Source: Arenimonas sp. (lineage in GTDB: Bacteria > Pseudomonadota > Alphaproteobacteria > Rhizobiales > Rhizobiaceae). From it: a DNA stretch of 64,000 bases. Shown in pieces: positions 49,226-59,940 of the stretch. Below the pieces are notes generated by a model. That model was given only the letters and a program-made list of their open reading frames with translations, ran no database searches and was not told the origin of the DNA. The position numbers were made by a program, and so were the translations under genes. Position 1 is the stretch's first letter; every line of letters begins with the position of its first letter. The stretch is from contig JAIBEK010000020.1 in the NCBI GenBank assembly GCA_019459145.1, positions 1 through 64,000 on the forward strand, in the 5' to 3' direction.

Positions 49226-50842
49226 CTATTCTGCGGCGATCCTGCCCGCCAGTTGGCGGTTCTTCATCAGTTTGTAGACGACCGAATCCATCAGCGCCTG
49301 GAACGAGGCGTCGATGATGTTTTCCGAAACGCCGACGGTCCACCAGCGCACGCCGGTGTCGTCGGTGGATTCGATCAGGACGCGGGTGATGGCTTCCGTG
49401 CCGCCGTTGAGGATGCGCACCTTGTAGTCCGCAAGCTCGAGGTCGGCGATCTCGGCCTGGAACTTGCCGATATCCTTGCGGAGCGCCAGGTCGAGTGCGT
49501 TGACCGGCCCGTCGCCTTCGGCGACCGACATGACGGACATGCCGTCGATCGCCATCTTCACCACGGCCTCCGACACCGTCTTCAGCCGGCCATGGCTGTC
49601 GAAGCGGCGCTCAACCATGACGCGGAAGCTTTCGACCGAGAAGAAGTCCGGCACGGTGCCGAGCGTGCGGCGCGCCAGAAGCTCGAAGCTCGCATCCGCA
49701 CCCTCATAGGCATAGCCCGACGCCTCACGCTCCTTGACGATCGAGATCAGCTTGTCGAGCCGCGGATCCTGTTTGTCGACCTCGATGCCGCGGCGCTTCA
49801 GCGCATTGATGAAATTGGCCTTGCCGCCCTGGTCGGAGACCATGACCTTGCGGAAATTGCCGACGCTTTCCGGGACGACATGTTCGTAGGTCCGTGGATC
49901 CTTCAAGAGCGCCGAGGCATGGATGCCGGCCTTGGTGGCAAAGGCAGACGCCCCGACATAGGGCGCCTGATGGTCGGGCGAGCGGTTGAGCAGCTCGTCG
50001 AAGGCGTGCGACAGCCGGGTGAGTTCGACCAGCTTGTCGGTGTCGATCGCGGTTTCGAAGCGCGACGCATAGGTGTCTTTGAGACAGAGCGTCGGGATGA
50101 TCGTCACCAGATTGGCATTGCCGCAGCGCTCGCCGATCCCGTTCAGCGTGCCCTGGATCTGGCGCACGCCGGCCTCGACGGCGGTGAGCGAATTGGCGAC
50201 CGCCTGGCCTGTGTCGTTGTGGGCATGGATGCCAAGCGAGGAGCCCGGAACGCCGGCGGCGATCACCGCCTGGACAATGTCGCGGATTTCCGGCGGCTGA
50301 GTTCCGCCATTGGTGTCGCACAGCACCACCCAGCGCGCGCCGGCCTCGTAGGCCGCCTTGGCGCAGGCCAGCGCGTAAGCGGGATTGGCCTTGTAGCCGT
50401 CGAAGAAATGTTCGCAATCGACCATCGGCTGCTTGCCGGCGGCGGCGACCGCCTCGACGCTCTCGCGGATGCTGTCGAGATTCTCGTCGTTGGTGCAGCC
50501 GAGCGCGACCTCGACGTGATAGTCCCAGGTCTTGGCGACCAGGCAGACCGCGTCGCTCTCGGTTTGAAGCAATTGCGTCAGGCCGGGATCGTTGGAGGCC
50601 GAGACGCCGGCCCGCTTGGTCATGCCGAAGGCGACGAAGGAGGCCCGGCTGGTGCGCTTCTTCGTAAAGAAGGCGGTGTCGGTCGGATTGGCGCCCGGAT
50701 AGCCGCCTTCGACATAGTCGAGGCCGAAATCATCGAGCATGGCGGCGATGGCGATCTTGTCCTCGACCGAGAAATCGATGCCCGGCGTCTGCTGGCCGTC
50801 GCGCAGCGTGGTGTCGAAGAGGTAGATCTTTTCGCGTGTCAT
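49226..50842 (-). CDS. cimA: (R)-citramalate synthase
   Basis: 538 aa. The alpha-IPM-synthase-like barrel has FDTTLRDGQQTPGIDFS, DYVEGGYPGANPTD, DCEHFFDGYKANP, LCDTNGGTQPPEI, GIHAHNDTGQAVANSL with the metal-binding His pair, and GIGERCGNANL. A C-terminal regulatory domain follows (DYKVRILNGGTEAITRVLIE). It condenses pyruvate with acetyl-CoA, opening the threonine-independent route to isoleucine. In rhizobia the same family is also annotated as 2-isopropylmalate synthase-like. GGAGG ribosome binding site. Last gene of the cysS-gfa-pip run. Confidence 0.93.
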   Translation of the reverse strand: MTREKIYLFDTTLRDGQQTPGIDFSVEDKIAIAAMLDDFGLDYVEGGYPGANPTDTAFFTKKRTSRASFVAFGMTKRAGVSASNDPGLTQLLQTESDAVCLVAKTWDYHVEVALGCTNDENLDSIRESVEAVAAAGKQPMVDCEHFFDGYKANPAYALACAKAAYEAGARWVVLCDTNGGTQPPEIRDIVQAVIAAGVPGSSLGIHAHNDTGQAVANSLTAVEAGVRQIQGTLNGIGERCGNANLVTIIPTLCLKDTYASRFETAIDTDKLVELTRLSHAFDELLNRSPDHQAPYVGASAFATKAGIHASALLKDPRTYEHVVPESVGNFRKVMVSDQGGKANFINALKRRGIEVDKQDPRLDKLISIVKEREASGYAYEGADASFELLARRTLGTVPDFFSVESFRVMVERRFDSHGRLKTVSEAVVKMAIDGMSVMSVAEGDGPVNALDLALRKDIGKFQAEIADLELADYKVRILNGGTEAITRVLIESTDDTGVRWWTVGVSENIIDASFQALMDSVVYKLMKNRQLAGRIAAE

Positions 50843-50888
50843 GTCCGTGCCTCCCGAGGCATATGTCGTGTCATCTCGTCTACGTTGC

Positions 50889-50952
50889 CCCCTTCATCCG
50901 GCGGCACGGTCCTTCTCCCCGCAAGCGGGGAGAGGGGCAGGGTGAAGGGCAA
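50889..50952. repeat. Palindromic intergenic repeat (CTCCCCGC type)
   Basis: CTCCCCGC-AA-GCGGGGAG (50915-50932) is a perfect hairpin inside a segment flanked by CCCCCTTCATCCGGC and GGGCAGGGTGAAGGGC, which are themselves complementary. This is the form of a dispersed repeat common between rhizobial genes. It lies between cimA and pip. Confidence 0.65.
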
Positions 50953-50955
50953 TCC

Positions 50956-52392
<1,437 letters not shown>

Positions 52393-52500
52393 CTAGAGCA
52401 TTTCCAGCCGATGCGTGATCGCTTCGGCGTTGGACAATGCGACAAAATCAAAAGCTAGAGCATTTCCGGTGAACCCGTGTTCACCGGAAATGCTCTAGCT
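52393..52500. repeat. GAGCATTTCC-type palindromic repeat element
   Basis: A 21-bp perfect inverted repeat: AGCTAGAGCATTTCCGGTGA(A) at 52453-52473, a CCCGTG loop, and the complement at 52480-52500. A further direct CTAGAGCATTTCC copy lies at 52393-52405. Similar dispersed elements are well known in rhizobial genomes. The element provides the stop codon (TAG) of the 39-aa gene and the edge of the ribosome binding site of copy-1 gfa. On the minus strand it could act as a transcript stem. Confidence 0.8.
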
Positions 52501-52614
52501 CAGCGCCACATAGGCGACGACGCCGACGGTGATGAGGACGACCACGATGCCCTTGCCGATCAGGCCATAGAGCAGCCATTTGGGCATCTGCGTATTGGGG
52601 TTCTTCTCGGTCAT
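52495..52614 (-). CDS. 39-aa membrane peptide coupled to gfa
   Basis: Starts at ATG 52614, overlapping the gfa copy-2 stop by 4 bases (ATGA). The N-terminus is hydrophilic (MTEKNPNTQMPKW) and the rest is one hydrophobic helix (LLYGLIGKGIVVVLITVGVV and AYVALS). The TAG stop falls inside the palindromic repeat, so the element may have trimmed or extended the gene. Translational coupling and a normal membrane helix support it; no family known. Confidence 0.7.
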   Translation of the reverse strand: MTEKNPNTQMPKWLLYGLIGKGIVVVLITVGVVAYVALS

Positions 52615-53096
52615 TGATCGTTCTCCTTCGGCCAGGCGCCGTCGGTATCGTGGTCGGGATGCTGATAGGAGACGATCTCCAGCACGAAGGGTGCCTCGTC
52701 GGCATCCTCTTCCGTGCGGTGGCCGGGCAATTTGTGCAAGCGGTCGACGAAGTCGATCTTGCACTCGATCCCGAACTGCACGACCGGCGGCAGGGCCGAT
52801 GGATCGTCGAAGGCACCGGCCGCGATCGCCACGCCGTCGGGTGCCTCATAGGTCAGCGGCGTACCGCAATTGTCGCAAAAGCCGCGACTGGCGAAATTCG
52901 ACGACCGGAAGGTCTTCGGGCTTCCACGCGTCCATTCGAGGTCCGCCCCGCGGGTCGAGACGAGCGGCGCGTAATAGGCGCCGAAGGCCTTCTGGCACAT
53001 GCGGCAATGGCAGATCGACGAATCCTTGAGGACGCCACTGACCCTGAAGCGGATCGCGCCGCACTGGCAACCGCCGGTGTAGATGGCATCGGTCAT
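52611..53096 (-). CDS. GFA family (CENP-V/GFA) zinc protein, copy 2
   Basis: 161 aa, start ATG 53096 with AAAAGGAG. Cysteine sets: [23 protein letters not shown] and GFCDNCGTPL; the end QHPDHDTDGAW matches copy 1. The intervening part (YYAPLVSTRGADLEWTRGSP) differs. Two paralogues with a short membrane peptide between them suggest a tandem duplication. The neighbour cysS gives no functional clue. Confidence 0.88.
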   Translation of the reverse strand: MTDAIYTGGCQCGAIRFRVSGVLKDSSICHCRMCQKAFGAYYAPLVSTRGADLEWTRGSPKTFRSSNFASRGFCDNCGTPLTYEAPDGVAIAAGAFDDPSALPPVVQFGIECKIDFVDRLHKLPGHRTEEDADEAPFVLEIVSYQHPDHDTDGAWPKENDQ

Positions 53097-53138
53097 GATT
53101 TGTCTCCTTTTGGGGCATGTCGCGCCAGCGCAAACATC

Positions 53139-54623
53139 CTATCGCTTGACCTCCCAGGTGGTCACCCGCTCGCCGCTTTCCTTGTCCTTGCCGTCCTTGA
53201 GCTGGATGCCCTTGGCCAGAAGATCGTCGCGGATCTTGTCGGCCTCAGTGAAGTTCTTCGTCTTGAGCATTTCCAGACGCATGGCGACGAGCGCCTCGAC
53301 GGCGGCGGTGAGGTCGTCGCTCAGCGCTGCCTTCTTCGGCACAATGCCGAGGAGGGCGGCGCTGGCGGCAAACACGCCAAGCCTGGACGCATCGGCATTG
53401 GCGGCCTGCGCAAGCGCATGCAGCGCCTGGACCGCCGCGACCGTGTTGAGGTCGTCGGCCAGCGCGTCGATGATCGTGGCTTCGGGCGCCGCGTCACCGG
53501 CATCCGCCATTGGCCATTTGGCGAGAAGCCTCTCGGCCTCCTCCAACCGCTTGACCGAAAAGTCGATCGGCTCGCGGTAATGCGTCATCAGCATGGCAAG
53601 CCGCAACACTTCGCCCGGCCATTTGCGGCCGCCGAACTTTTCCGTCTCCAGCAATTCGTTGATCGTGACGAAATTGCCCTCCGACTTCGACATCTTGCGG
53701 CCCTCGACCTGCAGGAAGCCATTGTGCATCCAGACATTGGCCATGATGTCGGTGTCGAAGGCGCAGCACGACTGGGCGATTTCGTTTTCGTGATGCGGGA
53801 AAATCAGGTCCAGCCCGCCGCCATGGATGTCGAACTGGTGCGGACGCGCCTTGGCGCGCGGCGAAAGCCGGTCCTTGATCTCTTCCCAGAGATAGCGATC
53901 CGACATGGCCGAGCACTCGATATGCCAGCCGGGACGGCCGTGGATCGCGATCCTCTTGCCCTCGAAGGCGAAGTCGGCGTTCCAGCCCGGTTCGGTGTCG
54001 GCCGATTGCTTCCACAGAACGAAGTCGCCGGGGTTCATCTTGTGCGCCTCGACGGCGATGCGGGCGCCGGCCTGCTGGTCTTCGAGCTTGCGCTTGGAGA
54101 GTTGGCCGTAATCGGCCATGGAGGCGGTGGCAAACAGCACCTCGTGACCCTCGGAGCCGGAGGCGACATAGGCGTGGCCCTGGTCGAGCAGCCGCTGGAT
54201 GATGACGATCATCTGGGCGATATTGTCGGTGGCGCGCGGCTCGACCGTGGGTTTGAGGCAGCCCAGCGCCGAGACGTCGACATGGAACTGGCTCTCGGTC
54301 TTTTCCGTCACGGCGCGGATCGCGTCGTTCAGCGACATCGAGCCATCGGCGATCCGCGCGCCGAAGTCGCGCAGCGCCCGGGCGTTGATCTTGTCGTCGA
54401 CGTCGGTGATGTTGCGCACATAGGTGACGTGGCTTTCGCCATAAACGTGCCGCAGCAGCCGGTAGAGCACGTCGAAGACGATCACCGGGCGCGCATTGCC
54501 GATATGGGCGAAATCATAGACGGTCGGGCCGCAGACATACATCCGCACATTGTCGGGATCGATCGGTTGAAAATCGACCTTGTCGCGCGTCAGCGTGTTG
54601 TAAAGCTTGAGGCTCGTCGCCAT
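53139..54623 (-). CDS. cysS: Cysteinyl-tRNA synthetase
   Basis: 494 aa class I aminoacyl-tRNA synthetase. Zn-binding Cys31 in [10 protein letters not shown], the HIGH-type motif HIGN (40-43), [32 protein letters not shown], and KMSKSEGNF. The C-terminal helical domain ends in VTTWEVKR. It charges tRNA-Cys. It heads the minus-strand run cysS-gfa-peptide-gfa-pip-cimA. No T-box or other leader was seen in the 205-base gap to the next gene. Confidence 0.97.
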   Translation of the reverse strand: MATSLKLYNTLTRDKVDFQPIDPDNVRMYVCGPTVYDFAHIGNARPVIVFDVLYRLLRHVYGESHVTYVRNITDVDDKINARALRDFGARIADGSMSLNDAIRAVTEKTESQFHVDVSALGCLKPTVEPRATDNIAQMIVIIQRLLDQGHAYVASGSEGHEVLFATASMADYGQLSKRKLEDQQAGARIAVEAHKMNPGDFVLWKQSADTEPGWNADFAFEGKRIAIHGRPGWHIECSAMSDRYLWEEIKDRLSPRAKARPHQFDIHGGGLDLIFPHHENEIAQSCCAFDTDIMANVWMHNGFLQVEGRKMSKSEGNFVTINELLETEKFGGRKWPGEVLRLAMLMTHYREPIDFSVKRLEEAERLLAKWPMADAGDAAPEATIIDALADDLNTVAAVQALHALAQAANADASRLGVFAASAALLGIVPKKAALSDDLTAAVEALVAMRLEMLKTKNFTEADKIRDDLLAKGIQLKDGKDKESGERVTTWEVKR

Positions 54624-54828
54624 TCCTGTCTCCCGATAGCCAACCCGTCCGGCTGGACCGGGGCGTTTGTCATCTGGGACTTGGGTCGGGAGACGAAAAC
54701 GGCCGGGCCAGCGCTGACGCTAGCGAATAATGATCCCGCAGATAATGCAGATGGTCGTTTTCATGGGGCGAGTTATGGCGTGGGCCAGAGGCGAGGTCAA
54801 GGGGGAGGTCCCCCATCGCGCGGCAATC

Positions 54829-55254
54829 TCAGGGATAGACGTAGGTGTAGAGCGCACACATGCTGTCGTTGCGTGTCGGCCCCTCCACCGTCTCGAACAC
54901 GGCGACCATGGTCACGTCGCTGTCCAGCCAGGAGGCAAGATAGGTGACCGGGCTTTCGCCGCAGAGGCGGTTGCCGTTCAGCAGTACCGGATTGCCGGGC
55001 GCCTTTACGCTGTAGACGGAGGCCGGCACGTCCTTGCCGTCCACCGTGAAGTGATCGGCGATCAGGTCCTCGAACTCGATCCTTTCGCCGTTTTCGAAAA
55101 CCATCTCGAAATCATCGAAACTGATGTCGCCGGTGATTGCGGTCGCAGTGGTGCTCAAGGCGACGAGGTCGTCGGCAAGGCTCGGGCTGGCGCCAAGGAG
55201 AAAGGCCGTGGTTGCATAGCGTAGGAGGGTGATGGCGAAGAGTTCCCGACTGGA
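54829..55254 (-). CDS. Exported hypothetical protein without an evident start codon
   Basis: The frame is open well upstream, and the segment 55254-54829 encodes 141 residues. A hydrophobic stretch resembling a signal peptide (LFAITLLRYATTAFLLGASP, then SLADD) is followed by a soluble domain (TGDISFDDFEMVFENGERIEF, LCGESPVTYLASWLD, ETVEGPTRNDSMCALY). No ATG, GTG or TTG in frame lies close to the signal segment; the nearest ATG is at 55467 and gives an implausible N-terminus. Either an unusual start (ATC or CTA) is used or the 5' end is damaged. The coordinates mark the part that reads as a gene. Confidence 0.5.
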   Translation of the reverse strand, partial: SSRELFAITLLRYATTAFLLGASPSLADDLVALSTTATAITGDISFDDFEMVFENGERIEFEDLIADHFTVDGKDVPASVYSVKAPGNPVLLNGNRLCGESPVTYLASWLDSDVTMVAVFETVEGPTRNDSMCALYTYVYP

Positions 55255-55449
55255 GATGCAACAGAATAGCTTCGCCCTGATCGGGAAGGAAGGATAGGAG
55301 CGGCGCGGAAAGGCCCGGTGGAGTGGGAAAGAGGCATTGCTGCAAGACCAATTTTGGGTGTTCCCGTTGATGCCGTGTAAGGGTTCTGAAAGGCAAGATG
55401 CGCCATCATCCAGAAAATTCAGTCGCGCGATGGACGCTCTTACACTCCC

Positions 55450-56706
55450 ATGGATCAATTGCTGCATCTTCCGACGATTTTTGTGTTCCACGCCTGCTCG
55501 ACGCTGATCTCCGCGTTGTTGGTCGGCACGCTCTGGCGCCGGCGTCGCGGCAGCATCCTCCTCGGCATCCTGACCATGGCGGCCACGGTCGGCTTCGTCG
55601 GGACGATTCTGCACGCGATGCGCGGCGCTTTACCCTTCCCGGTCTCCTCCGGCCTCGGCCTCGGTGCCGGCATGCTCTCGATGGGCCTGTTCTGGCAGGC
55701 AATCGTCGTTTTCGAAGGGAAGAGGCCCCGCTACCTGCATGCTGCTGCCGGTGCGATCATCTGGGCCTGCCTGTTTTTCACGCCGCTGTTTCAGTCATCC
55801 ATCAATGTACGCACGACTGTTCTCGGCTTGATCATGGGCACATATTCCCTGCTCGGCGCGCTGGAGATCTGGCAAGGCAGGCTGAGGGAGCCCTTGCCTT
55901 CCCGCAAGCTGGCGGCCGGCGTGCATTGTGCCCGCGCCGTCGTCTGGTACCTGGTGCTCGTCGGCACCTTCGCCTTCGGACCGGTCTATACCGTTCAGGG
56001 TCCGTATCCGACGTGGTTCGTCCTTGCCTCCCTCGCGCAGACGCTCCTGATCATACTTTCCGTCATCACCTTGATGATCCTGGCTCTGGAACGCGATGAG
56101 CGCAGAAGCCGTCTCATGTCCGAACGGGATCCGTTGACCAATGTCCGCAATCGCCGTTCGTTTGTCGCCGAGGCCGAGGCGACGCTGTCCCGCCAATCCG
56201 CGCCGGCCACGCTCCTGCTCTTCGACATCGATCATTTCAAACAGATCAACGACACCTATGGCCATGCCGCCGGCGACAAGGTGCTGATGGAGTTCTCGGC
56301 CTTGTTGGAAGGACGGATGCAGTCCGACTGGCTCCTCGCTCGTATCGGCGGAGAAGAATTCGCCTGCCTGATCCCGAATGCCGGGATCTCGGAAGGTGCC
56401 GACATTGCCGAAACCATGCGCAGGGCCGTCGAACGCCTGCGCACGATGGTCGATGGACGCGCCGTTCTGGTGACGGTCAGTATCGGGGTCGCCGCGACCG
56501 ACGAGGCGGCATCGAGGCTCGATCCGCTGCTCGCCGCCGCCGATGTCGCGCTCTATCAGGCCAAGGCCGAAGGTCGAAACCGGGTGCGCAGGCACGTGCC
56601 GGGTTTTGCTCGGCGGGCCATGCTCGCAAACGACCATGCGCACCCGAACGCCGCCAATCAGCCGCTGGGGCACAAGCGGGCCACGCGGGCCGATGGCCGC
56701 AATTGA
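55450..56706 (+). CDS. Membrane-bound diguanylate cyclase (GGDEF)
   Basis: 418 aa. Six or seven N-terminal hydrophobic segments (residues 8-215) anchor it, followed by a GGDEF domain: RDPLTNVRNRRSFV, FDIDHFKQINDTYGHAAGD, and the active motif IGGEEFACL. The C-terminal tail after RVRRHVPGF is basic and disordered. It should make cyclic di-GMP in response to a membrane or ligand signal. Followed by the GH25 gene in the same direction. Confidence 0.92.
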   Translation: MDQLLHLPTIFVFHACSTLISALLVGTLWRRRRGSILLGILTMAATVGFVGTILHAMRGALPFPVSSGLGLGAGMLSMGLFWQAIVVFEGKRPRYLHAAAGAIIWACLFFTPLFQSSINVRTTVLGLIMGTYSLLGALEIWQGRLREPLPSRKLAAGVHCARAVVWYLVLVGTFAFGPVYTVQGPYPTWFVLASLAQTLLIILSVITLMILALERDERRSRLMSERDPLTNVRNRRSFVAEAEATLSRQSAPATLLLFDIDHFKQINDTYGHAAGDKVLMEFSALLEGRMQSDWLLARIGGEEFACLIPNAGISEGADIAETMRRAVERLRTMVDGRAVLVTVSIGVAATDEAASRLDPLLAAADVALYQAKAEGRNRVRRHVPGFARRAMLANDHAHPNAANQPLGHKRATRADGRN

Positions 56707-56806
56707 GATCGGCCATATTTTGTCCAGCCTTGCGCTGGATATCCAATCTGCACGGCGATGACACCGTCTGGTCCTATACCGTTCACGGGTGGAAAGGAGC
56801 GCCGTC

Positions 56807-57556
56807 GTGAGGAATTCGATCAAGGCGATCATCATCGGTGCGGTGATTCTGGCGACTGCGGGAACGGTCCAAATCTGGTACAGAAATGGAATGACCTCCT
56901 TCGAACCTCCGACCCTCGAGGACTACCCGATCCAGGGGATCGACGTCAGCCATCACCAGGGCGACATCGATTGGTCAAGGCTTGCCGTGCAACAAGAGGT
57001 GCGCTTCGCCCTCATCAAGGCGACCGAGGGCGGCGATTTCCGCGATCGCAAGTTCACGGAAAACTGGCAGGGCGCCAAGCATGCCGGCATCGTGCGCGGC
57101 GCCTATCACTTCTTCACCTTCTGCCGGCCGGGCAGGGATCAGGCGCGAAATGTAATCGCCACGGTGCCGCGCGAGCCGGATACGCTTCCGATCGCGGTCG
57201 ACATCGAGTTCCACGGCAATTGCGACAAGGTGCCGACAGTGGATGAATTGGCCGCAGAACTCCACGCCTTCATGGATGAGCTCGGCGCGGTGTTTCCGGG
57301 CAAGCCCATCTTCTACGTCGACGAGGATTTCCACGATCGCTACCTGAGGGGAAACGAGGCGGTCTTTCCGGAGCACTTTCTCTGGCTCCGCAGCATCGCC
57401 CGCGAGCCGAAGCAGCAGGACTGCCGTCGCTGGTCGATCTGGCAGTTTGCCGATAACGGCTCCCTGGACGGCATTCAAGGCCCCGTCGACCTGAATGCCC
57501 TGTGTCCGTCCGAGGAGGGGTTCGCTAGCCTTTTCCCAACAGGGCCAGAAAACTGA
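56807..57556 (+). CDS. Glycoside hydrolase family 25 lysozyme-like protein
   Basis: 249 aa from GTG 56807, with AAAGGAG 9 bases upstream. A short N-terminal membrane anchor or signal (IKAIIIGAVILATAGTVQIW) precedes the GH25 barrel, with GIDVSHHQGDIDW, FALIKATEGGDF, GAYHFFTF and the catalytic AVDIEFHGNC (Asp/Glu pair). It cleaves beta-1,4 bonds in peptidoglycan. Possibly cotranscribed with the preceding GGDEF gene. Convergent with the SDR gene. Confidence 0.92.
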   Translation: MRNSIKAIIIGAVILATAGTVQIWYRNGMTSFEPPTLEDYPIQGIDVSHHQGDIDWSRLAVQQEVRFALIKATEGGDFRDRKFTENWQGAKHAGIVRGAYHFFTFCRPGRDQARNVIATVPREPDTLPIAVDIEFHGNCDKVPTVDELAAELHAFMDELGAVFPGKPIFYVDEDFHDRYLRGNEAVFPEHFLWLRSIAREPKQQDCRRWSIWQFADNGSLDGIQGPVDLNALCPSEEGFASLFPTGPEN

Positions 57557-57565
57557 CCGTCCCGA

Positions 57566-58306
57566 TCACTCCGGCATCCGGTAGTCGACCAGCTTGTCGT
57601 CGCGCACGACGAACAGCTTGCCGGTTTCCGTCAAGGCGGTACCGCAGAGCGGCAGGAGCCTTGCGGCGACTTCGGACGGATGCGGGACGGTGCTCGGATC
57701 CTCGCCCGGCATGGCCTGCGCGCGCATCGCGGTGCGGGTCGGGCCGGGGTCGATCGAGACGATCCGCAGCGGCAGGCGCTGGGTTTCGCCGGCCCATGTG
57801 CGGGCGAGCGCCTCGACGGCGGCCTTCGACGCCGAATAGACGCCCCAGAACGGTCGGCACTTGTGGGCGGCGGCCGAGGACAGGATCAGCGCCCGGCCCT
57901 GGTCCGACTTGACCAGCAGCGGTTCGAGCGAGCGGATCAGGCGCCAGGTGGCGGTGACGTTGATGGTCATGACCTTCTCGAACACCTTGGCCTCGATGTG
58001 TCCGATCGGCGAAATCACGCCGAGAATGCCGGCATTGGCGACCAGGATGTCGAGCTTGCCCCAGCGCTCGTCGATCGATGCACCCAGTGCGTCGATGGCG
58101 TTCATGTCGGCCAGATCGAACGGCACGAGGGTGGCGCTGCCGCCGACCGCCTTGATCGCGTCGTCGAGTTCTTCCAGGCCGCCGACCGTGCGGGCGCAGG
58201 CGATCACATGGGCGCCCGCCTTGGCGAGTTCGAGGGCGGTGTAATAGCCGATACCGCGCGAGGCGCCGGTGACGAGCGCGATACGGCCCTTAAGGTCAAC
58301 AGTCAT
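57566..58306 (-). CDS. Short-chain dehydrogenase/reductase
   Basis: 246 aa from ATG 58306 (GAAGGA upstream). Classical SDR motifs: TGASRGIGYYTA (cofactor), VANAG, catalytic Ser in LILSSAAAH and YSASK. The segment RIVSIDPGPTRTAMRAQAMPG fits the SDR C-terminal loop. NAD(P)-linked, substrate unknown. It lies 17 bases downstream of the purF stop and is on the purF strand. Confidence 0.92.
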   Translation of the reverse strand: MTVDLKGRIALVTGASRGIGYYTALELAKAGAHVIACARTVGGLEELDDAIKAVGGSATLVPFDLADMNAIDALGASIDERWGKLDILVANAGILGVISPIGHIEAKVFEKVMTINVTATWRLIRSLEPLLVKSDQGRALILSSAAAHKCRPFWGVYSASKAAVEALARTWAGETQRLPLRIVSIDPGPTRTAMRAQAMPGEDPSTVPHPSEVAARLLPLCGTALTETGKLFVVRDDKLVDYRMPE

Positions 58307-58323
58307 GATTTTATCCTTCAAGC

Positions 58324-59814
58324 TCAGCCGTTGGTGGCCAGCATGGAGACCTTGCGGCCCATCTTCTCGCCTTCCTTGTCGAGCAGACGTGTCGGATAGT
58401 CGCCGGTGAAATAGTGGTCGGTGAACTGCGGCGCGGCATTATCGCGCGGCTTGCCGCCGACGGCCTGGTAGAGCCCGTCGATCGACAGGAAGGCAAGCGA
58501 GTCGGCGCCGATATATTTGGCCATCGCATCCACGCCGGAATGCTGGTTGGCCAGAAGTTTGTCGGCGTCCGGCGTGTCGATGCCGTAGAAATCGGGGTGG
58601 AAGATCATCGGCGAGGCGACGCGGATATGCACTTCCTTGGCACCGGCATCGCGGATCATCTGGATGATCTTGACCGATGTCGTGCCGCGCACGATCGAAT
58701 CGTCGACGAGCACGACACGCTTGCCCTCGATCATCGCCCGGTTGGCGGAATGCTTGAGCTTGACGCCGAAGGCGCGGATCTGCTGGGTCGGCTCGATGAA
58801 GGTGCGGCCGACATAATGATTGCGGATGATGCCGTATTCGAACGGAATGCCGCTCGCCTGGGCATAGCCGAGCGCCGCGGGTGTTCCGCCATCGGGAACC
58901 GGCACGACGACATCGGCGTCGCAGGGAGCTTCGCTGGCGAGATTCATGCCCATCGCCTTGCGCGTCTGGTAGACGTTGCGGCCGCCGACAACGCTGTCGG
59001 GCCGGGCGAAATAGACATATTCGAACAGGCAGAGCCGCTCCGGCTGTGGCTTGGCCGGCTTGCGGGCGTCGATGGTGATCGAGCCGTCCGGTTGGATTTC
59101 GCAGATGATGACTTCACCATTCTCGACGTCCCGGACGAATTTGGCGCCGATGATGTCGAGCGCGCAGGTTTCCGAGCAGAAGATCGGCTTGCCGTCGAGA
59201 TCGCCCATCACGAGCGGGCGGATGCCGATCGGGTCGCGCGCGGCAATCAGTTTGGTGCGCGTCATCGCCAGCATCGAATAGCCGCCTTCCATCTGGCGGA
59301 TGGCGTCGATGAAGCGGTCGGCCGTCGAGGAATGGCGCGAGCGGGCGATGAGGTGCAGCACGACTTCGGTGTCCGAGGTCGACTGACAGATGGCGCCGGT
59401 GGCGATGATCTGCCGGCGCAGGGTCAGCCCGTTGGTGAAATTGCCGTTATGGGCAATGGCGATGCCGCCTTCCTCGAGTTCGGCAAACAGCGGCTGCACG
59501 TTGCGCAGCGCCACTTCGCCGGTGGTCGAGTAGCGGGTATGGCCGATCGCCGCCGAACCGGGCAGCTTCGCCAGCGTCGCCGGGTTGGTATAGTGGTCGC
59601 CGACCAGGCCCATGTGCTTCTCGGTGTGGAACTGCCGCCCGTCGAACGAGACGATGCCGGCCGCCTCCTGGCCGCGATGCTGGAGTGCATGTAGGCCAAG
59701 CGCGGTCAGGGTTGCCGCGTCGGTGTGGCCCAGAATGCCGAACACCCCGCATTCCTCATGGAGCGTGTCGTCTTCGAGACTCCATTGGGAACCGGAAAAA
59801 TCAGTCTGAGACAT
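58324..59814 (-). CDS. purF: Amidophosphoribosyltransferase
   Basis: 496 aa from ATG 59814. The glutaminase nucleophile is Cys22 (HEECGVFGILG), exposed after removal of a 21-residue propeptide. Other sites are QHRGQEAAGI, IGHTRYSTTG, IAHNGNFTN, and the PRPP loop VVLVDDSIVRGTTS. It makes phosphoribosylamine, the first step of purine synthesis. It follows cvpA (126-base gap), the usual pairing. A frame running to 59865 is not family-like. Confidence 0.97.
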   Translation of the reverse strand: MSQTDFSGSQWSLEDDTLHEECGVFGILGHTDAATLTALGLHALQHRGQEAAGIVSFDGRQFHTEKHMGLVGDHYTNPATLAKLPGSAAIGHTRYSTTGEVALRNVQPLFAELEEGGIAIAHNGNFTNGLTLRRQIIATGAICQSTSDTEVVLHLIARSRHSSTADRFIDAIRQMEGGYSMLAMTRTKLIAARDPIGIRPLVMGDLDGKPIFCSETCALDIIGAKFVRDVENGEVIICEIQPDGSITIDARKPAKPQPERLCLFEYVYFARPDSVVGGRNVYQTRKAMGMNLASEAPCDADVVVPVPDGGTPAALGYAQASGIPFEYGIIRNHYVGRTFIEPTQQIRAFGVKLKHSANRAMIEGKRVVLVDDSIVRGTTSVKIIQMIRDAGAKEVHIRVASPMIFHPDFYGIDTPDADKLLANQHSGVDAMAKYIGADSLAFLSIDGLYQAVGGKPRDNAAPQFTDHYFTGDYPTRLLDKEGEKMGRKVSMLATNG

Positions 59815-59940
59815 GGAAGCAGGCCTTTGCTCGATCGGACAGATGTGCCGGGACGGCTTTAACACGGAAGCCGCCGGTCTGTCCTGATCCGGCGGCGTCC
59901 GCTTGGGAATTGCAGGGCGCGGCCCAAGGCCGCAGCCCGG

